This document shows, in pieces, positions 7,228-16,342 of a stretch of 35,688 nucleotides of DNA. The stretch comes from Bacteroidota bacterium (GTDB lineage Bacteria; Bacteroidota; Bacteroidia; Bacteroidales; WCHB1-69), in the NCBI GenBank assembly GCA_023392945.1, contig JAEWNB010000203.1, positions 1-35,688 of the forward strand, written 5' to 3'. Position 1 is the first letter of the stretch, and each line of letters opens with the position of its first letter. A model generated the notes under the pieces. It ran no database searches. It was not told where the DNA came from and saw only the letters and a list, made by a program, of their open reading frames with translations. The translations under genes were made by a program, and so were the position numbers.

Positions 7228-10200
7228 ATGGCAAATTTTTTAGGACAACTATTTGGGACTAAAGCCGACAGGGATATGAAAGAACTGAGGCCAATACTTC
7301 AAAATGTATTACATGCCTACGAACCAATCAAAGAACTAACAAACGATGAATTACGGCACAAAACCATTGAGTTTAAAGAAATAATTTCTGAAAAGGTTAA
7401 AGAAGAAGAAGCGCGTATTGCTGAAATTCAGGCATATATTGATGCCAATTATGATATGGATGTTCAGGAAAAACAAGCTTTTTACAAAGAGATAGATACG
7501 TTAGAAAAGAAAGCTTATAACATAACACAGGAAGTATTAAATGAAATATTACCGGAGGCTTTTTCAGTTATGAAAGAGACTGCTCGCCGGTTTAAGGAAC
7601 ATGAAACCGTAGAAGTTACTGCTTCCGAATTGGATCGCAATATTGCCGCCTATCGTGACTGTGTAGAAATTATAGGAGATAAAGCAATATATCACAATAA
7701 ATGGACTGCCGGTGGAAATCTCATCAAGTGGGATATGTGTCATTATGATGTTCAGCTGATTGGGGGTATTGTTCTTCATCAGGGTAAAATTTCTGAAATG
7801 GCAACAGGTGAAGGAAAAACATTAGTCGCTACGCTACCTGTTTATCTCAATGCTCTGCCAGGTAAGGGGGTTCACATCGTGACTGTAAATGACTATTTGG
7901 CAAAACGAGACTCCGAGTGGATGGGGTTGCTGTATGAATTTCTTGGACTTACAGTAGATTGTATTGACAAACACGAACCTAATTCCGATGAACGTCGGAA
8001 AGCTTATCTTGCTGATATTACTTACGGAACCAATAATGAGTTTGGATTTGACTATTTGCGTGACAACATGGCTCGCAATATTTTTGAGTTGGTACAACGT
8101 CCTCACAATTACGCCATTGTTGATGAGGTTGACTCTGTCTTAATTGATGATGCCCGTACTCCTTTGATTATTTCAGGACCTACTCCGCGTGGAGATCAGC
8201 AGGAATTTGAACTTTATAAGCCGATTGTTGAAAAGCTTTACAATGCGCAGAAATTATATGTAACCGAAATCCTTGCAAAAGCTAAGAAATTATTGTCAGA
8301 AAATCCGGATCCCAAGCCGCAAGATGAAGCTGCTCAATTGTTGCTTCGAGCTCACCGTGGACTTCCAAAAAATAAATCACTTATCAAATATCTAAGTGAA
8401 CCCGGCATGAAACAGATCCTGCTAAAAACAGAAGGTTTTTATATGCAGGACCAGAATCGGAATATGCATATTATTGATGATCAGCTTTATTTTGTAATCG
8501 AAGAAAAACAAAATACCGTTGACATCATGGATAAGGGGATTGATCTGGTGTCTAAAAATGCAGAAGAAGCCAAGCTTTTTATCATGCCGGATGTAGGTTC
8601 TCAAATTGCTGAACTGGAAAAAGAAAATTTGGATCAAAAAGAAAAAATGGAAAGAAAGAATGAAATATATCGTAATTTTTCCATTGCTTCGGAACGAATT
8701 CATACCGTTCATCAACTATTAAAAGCATACACAATGTTTGAAAAAGATGTTGAGTATGTTATTATTGAAAACAAAGTAAAGATTGTTGACGAGCAAACCG
8801 GACGTATCATGGAAGGTCGCCGTTATTCTGATGGCTTACATCAGGCCATTGAGGCAAAAGAAAATGTAAAAGTAGAAGCCGCAACCCAGACCTATGCCAC
8901 CGTTACTCTTCAGAATTATTTCAGAATGTATAAAAAACTTGCCGGGATGACCGGTACTGCAGAAACGGAGGCAGGGGAATTTTGGAATATTTATAAATTG
9001 GATGTAGTGGTTATTCCTACCAATCGTCCTATTGACCGAGCCGATCATGAAGATTTGGTTTATAAAACCAAACGCGAAAAATATGCTGCAGTTGTCAACG
9101 AAATTATCAAATTGAATGAAGAAGGAAGACCGGTGTTGGTAGGTACAACTTCTGTAGAAACTTCAGAGCTTATTTCTAAAATTCTTACAGTCCGAAAGAT
9201 TAAACATAATGTACTGAACGCAAAACTGCATAAAAAAGAAGCCGACATTGTTGCCGAAGCAGGGCAGTCAGGAACCGTTACGATTTCTACCAATATGGCC
9301 GGTCGTGGTACTGATATCAAGCTTGGACCAGGGGTCAAAGAAAAAGGTGGGCTTGCTATTGTTGGTACCGAACGTCATGATTCACGTCGTGTTGACAGAC
9401 AGCTCCGTGGTCGTGCCGGACGTCAGGGTGACCCGGGCAGTTCTCAATTTTTTGTTTCACTTGAAGATGACTTAATGCGTCTTTTCGGCTCCGACCGTAT
9501 TGCCCGAGTTATGGACAGCATTGGGATCAAAGAAGGCGAAGTTATTCAACATAAAATGATTTCCAAGTCCATAGAACGTGCACAAAAAAAGGTAGAAGAA
9601 AATAATTTCGGCATTCGTAAACGTTTGCTTGAATATGATGATGTCATGAATAAACAGCGTGAGACCATCTATCGTAAGCGTCACAATGCTTTATTCGGAG
9701 ACAAACTGGCAATAGATTTGTCTGAAATGTTTTATGATGTTTGTGCAACCGTTGTGGAAGAAAACTGGCAAGCTAAGGATTATGAAGGATTCTGTCTCGA
9801 TGCTATTACCGATCTGGGTTGTGAATCTCCTTTTGAAGAAAATGAATTTCTCCAGGAAAATCCCGCCATATTGACTGATAAGCTTTACCCAATAGTATAT
9901 GAAAATTACAAATCAAAACTGCAAAAGCTGACTGAACGTGCCTATCCGGTTGTTGAACGAGTTTATCTAGATGAGGGACATCGTTATCAAAATATTGCTT
10001 TACCCATTACCGATGGTATAAAAACTCTAAATGTTGTAGCACCACTCAAAAAATGTTTTGAAACCAAAGGACGTGAAATAGGACTTTCCATTGAAAAAGG
10101 AATTACACTTGCTGTTATTGATAATGCCTGGAAAGAACATCTTAGAGAGATGGATGATCTTAAACAGTCGGTACAAAACGCCTCCTATGAACAAAAAGAC

Positions 10201-10521
10201 CCCTTGTTGATATACAAGCTTGAGTCTTTTGAAATGTTTGATAAATTAGTTGAAAAAGTCAATCGTGAAATTATTTCATTCCTTAATAAGGGTTCTTTGC
10301 CAATTGCTGAAAGTACACAAGTTAAAGAGGCTAAATTACCTGAATCCGATGCTAAAAAGTTGAGTGCAGGTAGAGAAGAAGTGGGAAGTAATAGACGTGT
10401 CGGCGGTCAGACAGCTCCTAATAGTCCTGTCCGCGTTGAAAAAAAAGTGGGACGCAATGACCCTTGCCCCTGCGGAAGCGGAAAAAAATACAAAAATTGT
10501 CATGGACTCGAAAATGCATAA
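7228..10521 (+). CDS. secA: preprotein translocase motor ATPase SecA
   Basis: Cytoplasmic and membrane-peripheral ATPase that drives unfolded preproteins through SecYEG. The 1097-residue protein has Walker A Gly-Glu-Gly-Lys-Thr (194-198), Walker B with Asp299-Glu300 (Val-Asp-Glu-Val-Asp), the Ser-Asp-Gly-Leu-His-Gln and Met-Thr-Gly-Thr-Ala motifs of the helicase core, and Gly-Arg-Ala-Gly-Arg-Gln-Gly-Asp-Pro-Gly in NBD2. The C-terminal zinc-binding tail has Cys1080, Cys1082, Cys1091 and His1092, used for SecB or lipid contact. It is about 200 residues longer than E. coli SecA (901 aa), through an extended N-terminal region and an insert at about 340-430; both are usual in Bacteroidota. Its last 8 bases overlap the next gene, a glycosyltransferase, so the downstream pair is probably translated from the same mRNA. 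Confidence 0.98.
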   Translation: MANFLGQLFGTKADRDMKELRPILQNVLHAYEPIKELTNDELRHKTIEFKEIISEKVKEEEARIAEIQAYIDANYDMDVQEKQAFYKEIDTLEKKAYNITQEVLNEILPEAFSVMKETARRFKEHETVEVTASELDRNIAAYRDCVEIIGDKAIYHNKWTAGGNLIKWDMCHYDVQLIGGIVLHQGKISEMATGEGKTLVATLPVYLNALPGKGVHIVTVNDYLAKRDSEWMGLLYEFLGLTVDCIDKHEPNSDERRKAYLADITYGTNNEFGFDYLRDNMARNIFELVQRPHNYAIVDEVDSVLIDDARTPLIISGPTPRGDQQEFELYKPIVEKLYNAQKLYVTEILAKAKKLLSENPDPKPQDEAAQLLLRAHRGLPKNKSLIKYLSEPGMKQILLKTEGFYMQDQNRNMHIIDDQLYFVIEEKQNTVDIMDKGIDLVSKNAEEAKLFIMPDVGSQIAELEKENLDQKEKMERKNEIYRNFSIASERIHTVHQLLKAYTMFEKDVEYVIIENKVKIVDEQTGRIMEGRRYSDGLHQAIEAKENVKVEAATQTYATVTLQNYFRMYKKLAGMTGTAETEAGEFWNIYKLDVVVIPTNRPIDRADHEDLVYKTKREKYAAVVNEIIKLNEEGRPVLVGTTSVETSELISKILTVRKIKHNVLNAKLHKKEADIVAEAGQSGTVTISTNMAGRGTDIKLGPGVKEKGGLAIVGTERHDSRRVDRQLRGRAGRQGDPGSSQFFVSLEDDLMRLFGSDRIARVMDSIGIKEGEVIQHKMISKSIERAQKKVEENNFGIRKRLLEYDDVMNKQRETIYRKRHNALFGDKLAIDLSEMFYDVCATVVEENWQAKDYEGFCLDAITDLGCESPFEENEFLQENPAILTDKLYPIVYENYKSKLQKLTERAYPVVERVYLDEGHRYQNIALPITDGIKTLNVVAPLKKCFETKGREIGLSIEKGITLAVIDNAWKEHLREMDDLKQSVQNASYEQKDPLLIYKLESFEMFDKLVEKVNREIISFLNKGSLPIAESTQVKEAKLPESDAKKLSAGREEVGSNRRVGGQTAPNSPVRVEKKVGRNDPCPCGSGKKYKNCHGLENA

Positions 10522-11644
10522 ACGAGCCCTTGTCTCTGTTTCCAACGACCTCTTTTCAGACCAACGCGTTGATAAAGTTTGCAATTCATTGACCAATATG
10601 GGATTTGAGGTCTTATTGGTGGGGAGACAATATAAAGATTCGCCACTTCTGTCTCAAAGAAAATACAAAACTAAAAGAGTTCGCCTCTTGTTCAGAAAAG
10701 GAGCAGCATTTTATGCTGAGTTTAATATCCGATTATTTTTTCTTTTGTTGTTTAGAAAATGTGACATCCTTGTTTCCAATGATCTGGATACTTTATTGCC
10801 TAATTATCTGATTAGCAAAATCAGAAGAAAGAAATTGGTTTACGATAGTCATGAATATTTTTGTGGGGTTCCGGAGCTTATTCATCGTCCATTTGTCCAA
10901 AATTGCTGGAGAAGAATTGAAAAATTCTGCGTTCCCCATTTGCCGGAAATGATTACGGTTAACCAATCCATTGCCGATTTGTATGATAAAGAGTATCCCG
11001 ATAGAAAAAATAAGGTCCGTGTTGTAAGAAATATTCCTACTAATGAAAAACCTCCCATTAAAGAGACCCGTCATTCTTTGGGTTTACCGGAAGAGAAAAA
11101 ACTGCTTATACTTCAAGGTTCCGGAATTAATGTAGATCGTGGCTCCGAAGAACTTGTTGCTGCCATTGAAATGGTGGATGACAATGCCCTATTGCTTATT
11201 ATTGGTAAAGGAGATGCTGTTCCCGCTTTAAAACGACAAGTAAATGAGAGAAATCTTTCTCATAAAGTACTTTTTATTGACAGAGTATCACCCGACAAAC
11301 TCTTTAATTACACTTATCATGCGGATATAGGCTTTTCTCTCGACAAAGACACTAATATAAACTATCGTTTTAGTCTACCCAACAAGATTTTCGATTATAT
11401 GAAAGCAGAAACGCCGGTTATTGTATCCAATCTTCCGGAAATAGCCAAAGTGGTGAAAGAAACAGAAATTGGACTTGTTATTGCTGATCACCGACCCCAA
11501 ACCATTGCTGATAGCATTAATATGTTGCTTCGCGATGAAATGCTTCTTATGAAATTTAAATCTAATACAAAGATTGCAGCTAAAAACTATACTTGGGAAA
11601 ATGAAGAAAAAGTACTTAATGATATATACAGCAAATTACTATAG
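10514..11644 (+). CDS. GT4-like glycosyltransferase
   Basis: A 376-residue GT-B fold glycosyltransferase. The N-terminal half starts with a Ser-Asn-Asp-Leu-Phe-Ser-Asp-Gln-Arg-Val motif common in this group. The C-terminal half holds a nucleotide-sugar site: Leu-Gln-Gly-Ser-Gly-Ile-Asn, then Phe-Ser-Leu-Asp-Lys-Asp-Thr-Asn, then Pro-Asn-Lys-Ile-Phe-Asp-Tyr-Met. It probably transfers a sugar in lipopolysaccharide, capsule or glycoprotein glycan synthesis; donor and acceptor are unknown. The start is taken at ATG 10514, 8 bases before the end of secA's stop; an ATG at 10502 would add four residues. Longer readings run deep into secA and lack support. No promoter is visible in the overlap, so expression likely depends on the secA transcript. 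Confidence 0.85.
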   Translation: MHKRALVSVSNDLFSDQRVDKVCNSLTNMGFEVLLVGRQYKDSPLLSQRKYKTKRVRLLFRKGAAFYAEFNIRLFFLLLFRKCDILVSNDLDTLLPNYLISKIRRKKLVYDSHEYFCGVPELIHRPFVQNCWRRIEKFCVPHLPEMITVNQSIADLYDKEYPDRKNKVRVVRNIPTNEKPPIKETRHSLGLPEEKKLLILQGSGINVDRGSEELVAAIEMVDDNALLLIIGKGDAVPALKRQVNERNLSHKVLFIDRVSPDKLFNYTYHADIGFSLDKDTNINYRFSLPNKIFDYMKAETPVIVSNLPEIAKVVKETEIGLVIADHRPQTIADSINMLLRDEMLLMKFKSNTKIAAKNYTWENEEKVLNDIYSKLL

Positions 11645-11647
11645 AAA

Positions 11648-12442
11648 ATGACAAATATTAAAGCAGCCTTTTTTGATGTTGACGGGACTCTAACCTGCAT
11701 CAAAACTAAAATAATACCTGCCTCTACCTTTCAAGCTATAAACAAACTGCAGGAAAAGGGAATTAAAACTTTTATTTGCTCTGGACGTCATCTTTTAGAT
11801 ATCAAACACCTTGATCTTCCCCCATTTGATGGATACATTGCCATCAACGGCGCTTGTTGTGTAGTAAATGATAAAATTATTTACAAAAACACCATCCCAT
11901 CGGAGGATATTGAACGTTTAATTGAGTGGCAGCAAGGACCTCACAAATTTCCCTGTATTTTAGAAACTGAAGATAATGTTTATCTCAATTTTATAAATGA
12001 AAATGTTGAAATCATTCAGCGATATATTGATATCAGAACACCTAAGATGTGCACCTTTGAAGAATGGAGTGCTATGGCCCGAAGCGGAATAGAACAGATG
12101 CTTTGTTTCTTCGGGCCGGAATATGACAAAAAAATCATAAAGGAAGTATTACCAGGATGTACAACCCAAAGATGGTGTGATTTCTTTTCTGATGTTATTG
12201 CCGCCGGTTCTGATAAAGCAAGAGGTATTGACATTATTGCCAATCATTTTGGTTTTAAAATTGAAGAGACTATTGCATTCGGTGATGGTGCAAATGATAT
12301 TTCGATGTTACAATATGCCGGAATTGGGGTTGCAATGGGTGATGCGGACGAATGTGTAAAGGCAGCGGCTGATTACATAACAGATCCTGTTGAAAACGAA
12401 GGAATTATGAATGCCCTCTATAAATTCGGAATTTTGCCTTAA
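11648..12442 (+). CDS. Cof-type HAD-superfamily phosphatase
   Basis: A 264-residue haloacid-dehalogenase-family hydrolase. Motif I is Asp10-Val-Asp12-Gly-Thr (nucleophile and acid/base), motif II is Ser-Gly-Arg-His (about 41), motif III is the Lys of Ser-Asp-Lys-Ala-Arg-Gly (about 196), and motif IV is Gly-Asp213-Gly-Ala-Asn-Asp217. The large cap between motifs II and III marks the C2 (Cof/YbiV) class, whose members dephosphorylate sugar phosphates, nucleotides or flavin cofactors; the substrate is not predictable. It starts 3 bases after the glycosyltransferase stop and is the last gene of the secA run. Its 3' end faces the ABC permease gene with only 6 bases between them and no clear terminator hairpin. 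Confidence 0.9.
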   Translation: MTNIKAAFFDVDGTLTCIKTKIIPASTFQAINKLQEKGIKTFICSGRHLLDIKHLDLPPFDGYIAINGACCVVNDKIIYKNTIPSEDIERLIEWQQGPHKFPCILETEDNVYLNFINENVEIIQRYIDIRTPKMCTFEEWSAMARSGIEQMLCFFGPEYDKKIIKEVLPGCTTQRWCDFFSDVIAAGSDKARGIDIIANHFGFKIEETIAFGDGANDISMLQYAGIGVAMGDADECVKAAADYITDPVENEGIMNALYKFGILP

Positions 12443-12448
12443 TATTTT

Positions 12449-13255
12449 TTAAACAGGTAAATCCCGCTTGTTAAAAGCAATAATGGCAATGGTATAAAGT
12501 ATAATTCCGCCAGTACCCATAATAATAAAATCTGTTCCGTATCCAATTCCTTTCACAATAGCTTCGGCATCATACAATGTCAGGATAGTAAAATAGCGGA
12601 GAACATTCAATTTGTCGCTAACATTCACCAACATATTGAGCAGTAAGAAAAGGACTGGCAGTCCGATCCCAACCATTAATGAATGTTTGGGGTCATTGAA
12701 TATTGCCGAAGCCAAAAATCCTATTCCTGTTATAATGGTAAACAACAAACATGCTCCGATATTAAGACAGAAAAAGGCATTTATGTCAAGCATATTCGGA
12801 AAGGCTACGGAACAAAAAGCCATTCCAGAAAACATCAGAATAATAATCAACAGCCAAGTGCTTGTTAATAAAAATAAACCTTGTGTAAAAGCAATCGTGG
12901 TACGCTTGCTTGGAGAAGTAAGCAGAAAAGCCATCGATCCGCTCCCTACAAGTCCGGCAAGAACACGATTTGCTACCACCACTGTATAAATCAGCGGGAA
13001 CATATAAATAAGTAACCCATAAAAATAAGAACTGATAAACTTTGTAAGAGACATTTCTTCAGGCAGAACAAATCCAAATGCTTTTAGCACGTCAGCCGAC
13101 ATTTTCATTTTCAGTATCTGCTCAAAACCTTGCATGTCTGTGGGTGAATACATATTGATAATCACTAATAAATACATGATTAATACGCCCAAAACAATCA
13201 GAAATATGGTAAAATTCTGACGGATATCCTCTTTAAACAATGACCAGTTTATCAT
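12449..13255 (-). CDS. ABC-2 type transporter permease
   Basis: A 268-residue membrane protein with about six hydrophobic helices (roughly 17-37, 68-96, 97-120, 130-155, 163-185, 190-262 region). It begins Met-Ile-Asn-Trp-Ser-Leu-Phe-Lys, a short cytoplasmic amphipathic start common in ABC-2 permeases. It starts two bases after the stop of the ATPase gene, so the two are a translationally coupled pair forming one exporter, with the permease probably a homodimer. The cargo is unknown; related pairs export antibiotics, lipids or peptides. It converges on the HAD gene. Confidence 0.85.
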   Translation of the reverse strand: MINWSLFKEDIRQNFTIFLIVLGVLIMYLLVIINMYSPTDMQGFEQILKMKMSADVLKAFGFVLPEEMSLTKFISSYFYGLLIYMFPLIYTVVVANRVLAGLVGSGSMAFLLTSPSKRTTIAFTQGLFLLTSTWLLIIILMFSGMAFCSVAFPNMLDINAFFCLNIGACLLFTIITGIGFLASAIFNDPKHSLMVGIGLPVLFLLLNMLVNVSDKLNVLRYFTILTLYDAEAIVKGIGYGTDFIIMGTGGIILYTIAIIAFNKRDLPV

Positions 13256-13257
13256 AA

Positions 13258-14136
13258 TTATTTTCCTCCATAATAATGCATGAATAAATCCTCCAAAGAA
13301 CCATTCTCAGATTTTAAATCCACAATGGAAAATGCCGAAAGTTCTTTAATGAAATTATTAATATCTCCCGAAAGGCTTATTATTGCAACTTTGTCTTTGA
13401 GTGTGACATTTTTACACTTAATCTTTTTAGAAAAGTTTCTCGCATGCTCGACGCTTTCAAAAGTGACTTCAAAATTTTTTCTTTTACTGTTTCGTAAAAC
13501 ATCAACATCCTCTACTGCCACCAACCGGCCTTGTTTGATGATACCGATTCGGTTACAGGCTTTTTCCACCTCATCAAAATTATGGCTTGACATCAGGATG
13601 GTTTTTCCTTTCATTTTTTCGGTATGTATCAAATCCAAAAACAAGCGCTGCATGAGTGGATCCAAACCCGCAGTGGGCTCATCCAGCACCAGAACATCAG
13701 GGTTGTGCATAAAGGCAGACACTATCCCCAATTTCTGTTTCATCCCTTTAGACATTTTTTTAATTTTGACACTAACATCGAGTTCAAACATCTCAATCAA
13801 TTGATAGCAATAGGTTATTTCTTTCATTCGATGCAGATTAGCCATAAATTTTAAAAAACGAATTCCCGTCATTCCGTCGAAAAAAGCCATCTCCCCGGGA
13901 AGATAACCCAAGTTTTTCATTATCAGAGAACTTTGCGTACGACAATTGAGACCGTTAATACTACAGTTTCCTTTATCGGCATTCAAAAATCCCAATAAAT
14001 GACGGATAGTTGTGGTTTTTCCGGCACCATTGGGTCCCAAATAACCGAAAACCTCTCCTTGGCTGATAGAAAACGATAGATCAAAGACTCCTTTTGAATT
14101 CCCATAATCCTTTGTCAAGTGTTCAATTAAAATCAT
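13258..14136 (-). CDS. ABC transporter ATP-binding protein
   Basis: A 292-residue ATPase subunit of an ABC-2 exporter. Walker A is Gly34-Pro-Asn-Gly-Ala-Gly-Lys40-Thr-Thr; the signature is Met-Ser-Lys-Gly-Met-Lys-Gln-Lys (128-135), the degenerate form typical of the CcmA/DrrA-like export group; Walker B is Leu-Val-Leu-Asp152-Glu153-Pro; and the switch His lies in Ser-Ser-His-Asn. The last ~75 residues form the extra C-terminal domain seen in this group. It is the first gene of the pair, with a -7 element at 14160-14167, 23 bases before the ATG. It faces parE across a 132-base divergent spacer. Whether export or multidrug resistance is its job cannot be told. Confidence 0.92.
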   Translation of the reverse strand: MILIEHLTKDYGNSKGVFDLSFSISQGEVFGYLGPNGAGKTTTIRHLLGFLNADKGNCSINGLNCRTQSSLIMKNLGYLPGEMAFFDGMTGIRFLKFMANLHRMKEITYCYQLIEMFELDVSVKIKKMSKGMKQKLGIVSAFMHNPDVLVLDEPTAGLDPLMQRLFLDLIHTEKMKGKTILMSSHNFDEVEKACNRIGIIKQGRLVAVEDVDVLRNSKRKNFEVTFESVEHARNFSKKIKCKNVTLKDKVAIISLSGDINNFIKELSAFSIVDLKSENGSLEDLFMHYYGGK

Positions 14137-14159
14137 ATTATTAAAAATATAAAGGCGGA

Positions 14160-14167
14160 CAAATATA
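14160..14167 (-). promoter_or_regulatory. -7 element for the ABC exporter operon
   Basis: Minus-strand TATATTTG, a perfect TAnnTTTG, 23 bases before the ATPase start at 14136. It is back to back with the parE promoter 64 bases away. Confidence 0.65.
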
Positions 14168-14231
14168 TTAATTTAATTTTGAAATTTAATTCTACATCCT
14201 TAATTCATAATTTTTTTAATTTTTTTTCTTG

Positions 14232-14239
14232 TATCTTTG
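14232..14239 (+). promoter_or_regulatory. -7 element for parE
   Basis: TATCTTTG followed by CGGCC, 29 bases before the parE ATG, preceded by a long T-rich tract (14210-14230). Confidence 0.7.
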
Positions 14240-14268
14240 CGGCCGAAAAGCTACAACACATATAGAGA

Positions 14269-16113
14269 ATGGCAGATTATAAAGACGATAGTATCATTAC
14301 GTTATCCTGGGATGAACACATTCGAACCCGTCCCGGAATGTATATTGGCAAATTGGGCGACGGATCTTCTCATGATGACGGAATTTATGTTCTGCTAAAA
14401 GAGGTTATGGATAATTCTATTGATGAGTTTATGAAGGGTTTTGGGAAGGTTATAGAAGTAACTATCAAAGAAAATAAGGTAAGTGTTCGTGACTACGGAC
14501 GTGGTATTCCTCTTAAAAAAATGGTGGATTGTGTATCCAAAATTAATACCGGAGGAAAATTCGACGAAGGAGATGCTTACGATAACTCTATCGGAATGAA
14601 TGGAGTGGGAGTAAAAGCTGTAAATGCCCTGTCTTCATTTTTTAGAGTTCATTGTATATTGGATAGCAAACAAAAGTGGGCCGAATTTTCCTGTGGTCAG
14701 AAAATGGAAGAATCCAATATTGAAAAGAGTTCTGATCGCAATGGAACTACCATAACATTTATTCCTGATAAGTCAATTTTTGAAAATTTTCACTGGTATA
14801 CTGAATATGTTGAAAAAATGATGTGGAATTATGTCTATCTTAACCGAGGCTTAACAATCAATTTCAACGGAAATAAAATTCTTTCTAAAAATGGACTTTT
14901 AGACCTATTATACAATAATATCGGAAATGATATGCTCTATAATCCCATTCATCTTGAAGAGGATGATTTTGAATTTGCAATAGCGCACACTTCAAGAAAA
15001 TATGGGGAAGAGTATTATTCTTTTGTCAATAGTCAGCATACTTCTCAGGGCGGAACTCACCAACAAGCCTTCAGAGAAGCCATTGTAAAAACTATCCGCG
15101 ATTTCTACAAGAAGGACTTCGACCCAAATGATATAAGAAACTCTATTGTGGCGGCACTTTCTATTAAAGTTAAAAATCCAATCTTTGAATCTCAGACCAA
15201 AACTAAACTCGGGTCGCAATATATGGCTCCTAACGGACAAACCATTCGTTATTTCGTCAACGATGTTGTGGGACGTCTACTTGATAAGTATCTTCATATC
15301 CACAGCGATGTAGCAGATGCGTTGCTGAAAAAAATTCAGGAATCTGAAAAGGAAAGAAAAGAAATTGCCAATATAAAAAAAAGTTCGAAGGAAATTCAAA
15401 AAAAAGTAAGTCTGCATAACAGTAAGTTGCGCGATTGCAGGTTTCATTTTAATAGCAATGATCCCCGGGGACTTGAGACTACAATGTTTATTACAGAAGG
15501 AGACTCTGCATCAGGTTCTATTACTATGTCAAGGGATGCCAACACCCAAGCCGTCTTTAGCCTGAGGGGAAAACCGCTCAATACTTTTAAAAACAACAAG
15601 AGCATTATCTATCAAAATGAAGAATTTAGTCTCTTGCAGGCAGCTCTTAACTTAGAAGAAGGTCTTGATGAGTTGCGATATAACAATATCGTCATTGCAA
15701 CTGATGCCGATGTTGACGGAATGCATATACGTCTTTTGCTGCTAACTTTCTTTCTGAAATTTTTTCCTGATGTAATTAAAGCAGGACATCTATATATTTT
15801 GCAAACCCCTCTCTTTAGGGTAAGAAATAAACAAAAAACCTTTTATTGCTATTCAGAAGAAGAGAAAGCTTTTGCAGTAAAATCACTGGGAGGAAAACCC
15901 GAAATTACTCGTTTTAAAGGTTTGGGAGAAATCTCTCCGTCTGAATTCAAAAACTTTATCGGAAAAAATATAAGACTTGAACCCGTTGTCCTTGAAAAAG
16001 GAACTCAAATAAACAAGATTCTCGAATACTATATGGGCGATAATACTCCCGATAGGCAGATCTTTATTATGGATAATCTTCGCGAAGAAATTGATGAAGT
16101 TCAGGAAATTTAA
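14269..16113 (+). CDS. parE: DNA topoisomerase IV subunit B
   Basis: ATPase subunit of the type IIA topoisomerase that unlinks sister chromosomes. Of its 614 residues, the GHKL ATPase part has Glu45 and Asn49 (Glu-Val-Met-Asp-Asn-Ser), Asp-Tyr-Gly-Arg-Gly-Ile-Pro and Gly-Met-Asn-Gly-Val-Gly-Val-Lys-Ala. The TOPRIM part has Glu410 in Thr-Glu-Gly-Asp-Ser-Ala and the Asp479-x-Asp481-x-Asp483 cluster. The N-terminal segment (Arg-Thr-Arg-Pro-Gly-Met-Tyr-Ile-Gly-Lys-Leu-Gly-Asp-Gly) and the short length match Bacteroidota ParE rather than GyrB. A partner parC is not next to it: the following gene is a phosphate transporter after a 229-base gap. The ATG is preceded by a weak purine stretch (AGAGA) and a -7 element. 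Confidence 0.93.
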   Translation: MADYKDDSIITLSWDEHIRTRPGMYIGKLGDGSSHDDGIYVLLKEVMDNSIDEFMKGFGKVIEVTIKENKVSVRDYGRGIPLKKMVDCVSKINTGGKFDEGDAYDNSIGMNGVGVKAVNALSSFFRVHCILDSKQKWAEFSCGQKMEESNIEKSSDRNGTTITFIPDKSIFENFHWYTEYVEKMMWNYVYLNRGLTINFNGNKILSKNGLLDLLYNNIGNDMLYNPIHLEEDDFEFAIAHTSRKYGEEYYSFVNSQHTSQGGTHQQAFREAIVKTIRDFYKKDFDPNDIRNSIVAALSIKVKNPIFESQTKTKLGSQYMAPNGQTIRYFVNDVVGRLLDKYLHIHSDVADALLKKIQESEKERKEIANIKKSSKEIQKKVSLHNSKLRDCRFHFNSNDPRGLETTMFITEGDSASGSITMSRDANTQAVFSLRGKPLNTFKNNKSIIYQNEEFSLLQAALNLEEGLDELRYNNIVIATDADVDGMHIRLLLLTFFLKFFPDVIKAGHLYILQTPLFRVRNKQKTFYCYSEEEKAFAVKSLGGKPEITRFKGLGEISPSEFKNFIGKNIRLEPVVLEKGTQINKILEYYMGDNTPDRQIFIMDNLREEIDEVQEI

Positions 16114-16206
16114 AACTAAAATCTAACACTTATATCAATAACATAATATTTCGTTTAGGATTTAGCAATTTTTCCCTGACCTTTTTTATGTTACTATATA
16201 CTTTAA

Positions 16207-16235
16207 TATACTAGTATAAAAAATTGATTATCAAT
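16207..16235. repeat. two adjacent palindromes upstream of the PiT gene
   Basis: TATACTAGTATA (16207-16218) is a perfect 12-base palindrome, and ATTGATTATCAAT (16223-16235) is a perfect palindrome about its central base. They lie five bases apart, about 80-110 bases before the likely PiT transcription start. The core of the second recurs at 30043-30053. They could be operator sites; function is unproven. Confidence 0.45.
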
Positions 16236-16300
16236 ACATCTTTATCTAATAAAACATTTCTTAACCGAATCGCAACATAAAAGAAATAGAAATGTAATAT

Positions 16301-16308
16301 TATCTTTA
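16301..16308 (+). promoter_or_regulatory. possible -7 element for the PiT gene
   Basis: TATCTTTA matches TAnnTTTG at all but the last base and lies 34 bases before the ATG. It is weaker than the other promoters in this window, which would fit an activated or regulated gene. Confidence 0.35.
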
Positions 16309-16342
16309 CTTTTTTGTCATTTGAAATCTAAGCCATAATTAT

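Noticed and set aside
10364..10513. Longer N-terminus for the glycosyltransferase inside secA
   Set aside because: The extra 50 residues are a frame-shifted reading of the secA C-terminus, and the family sequence begins at 10514.
12612..12989. Plus-strand open frame (125 codons) opposite the ABC permease gene
   Set aside because: It mirrors the permease codons and has no independent promoter or recognisable domain.
13280..13804. Long plus-strand open frame (174 codons) opposite the ABC ATPase gene
   Set aside because: It is a shadow of a gene with clear Walker motifs; its composition is Ser/Leu-rich without any motif, and no promoter or start signal precedes it.
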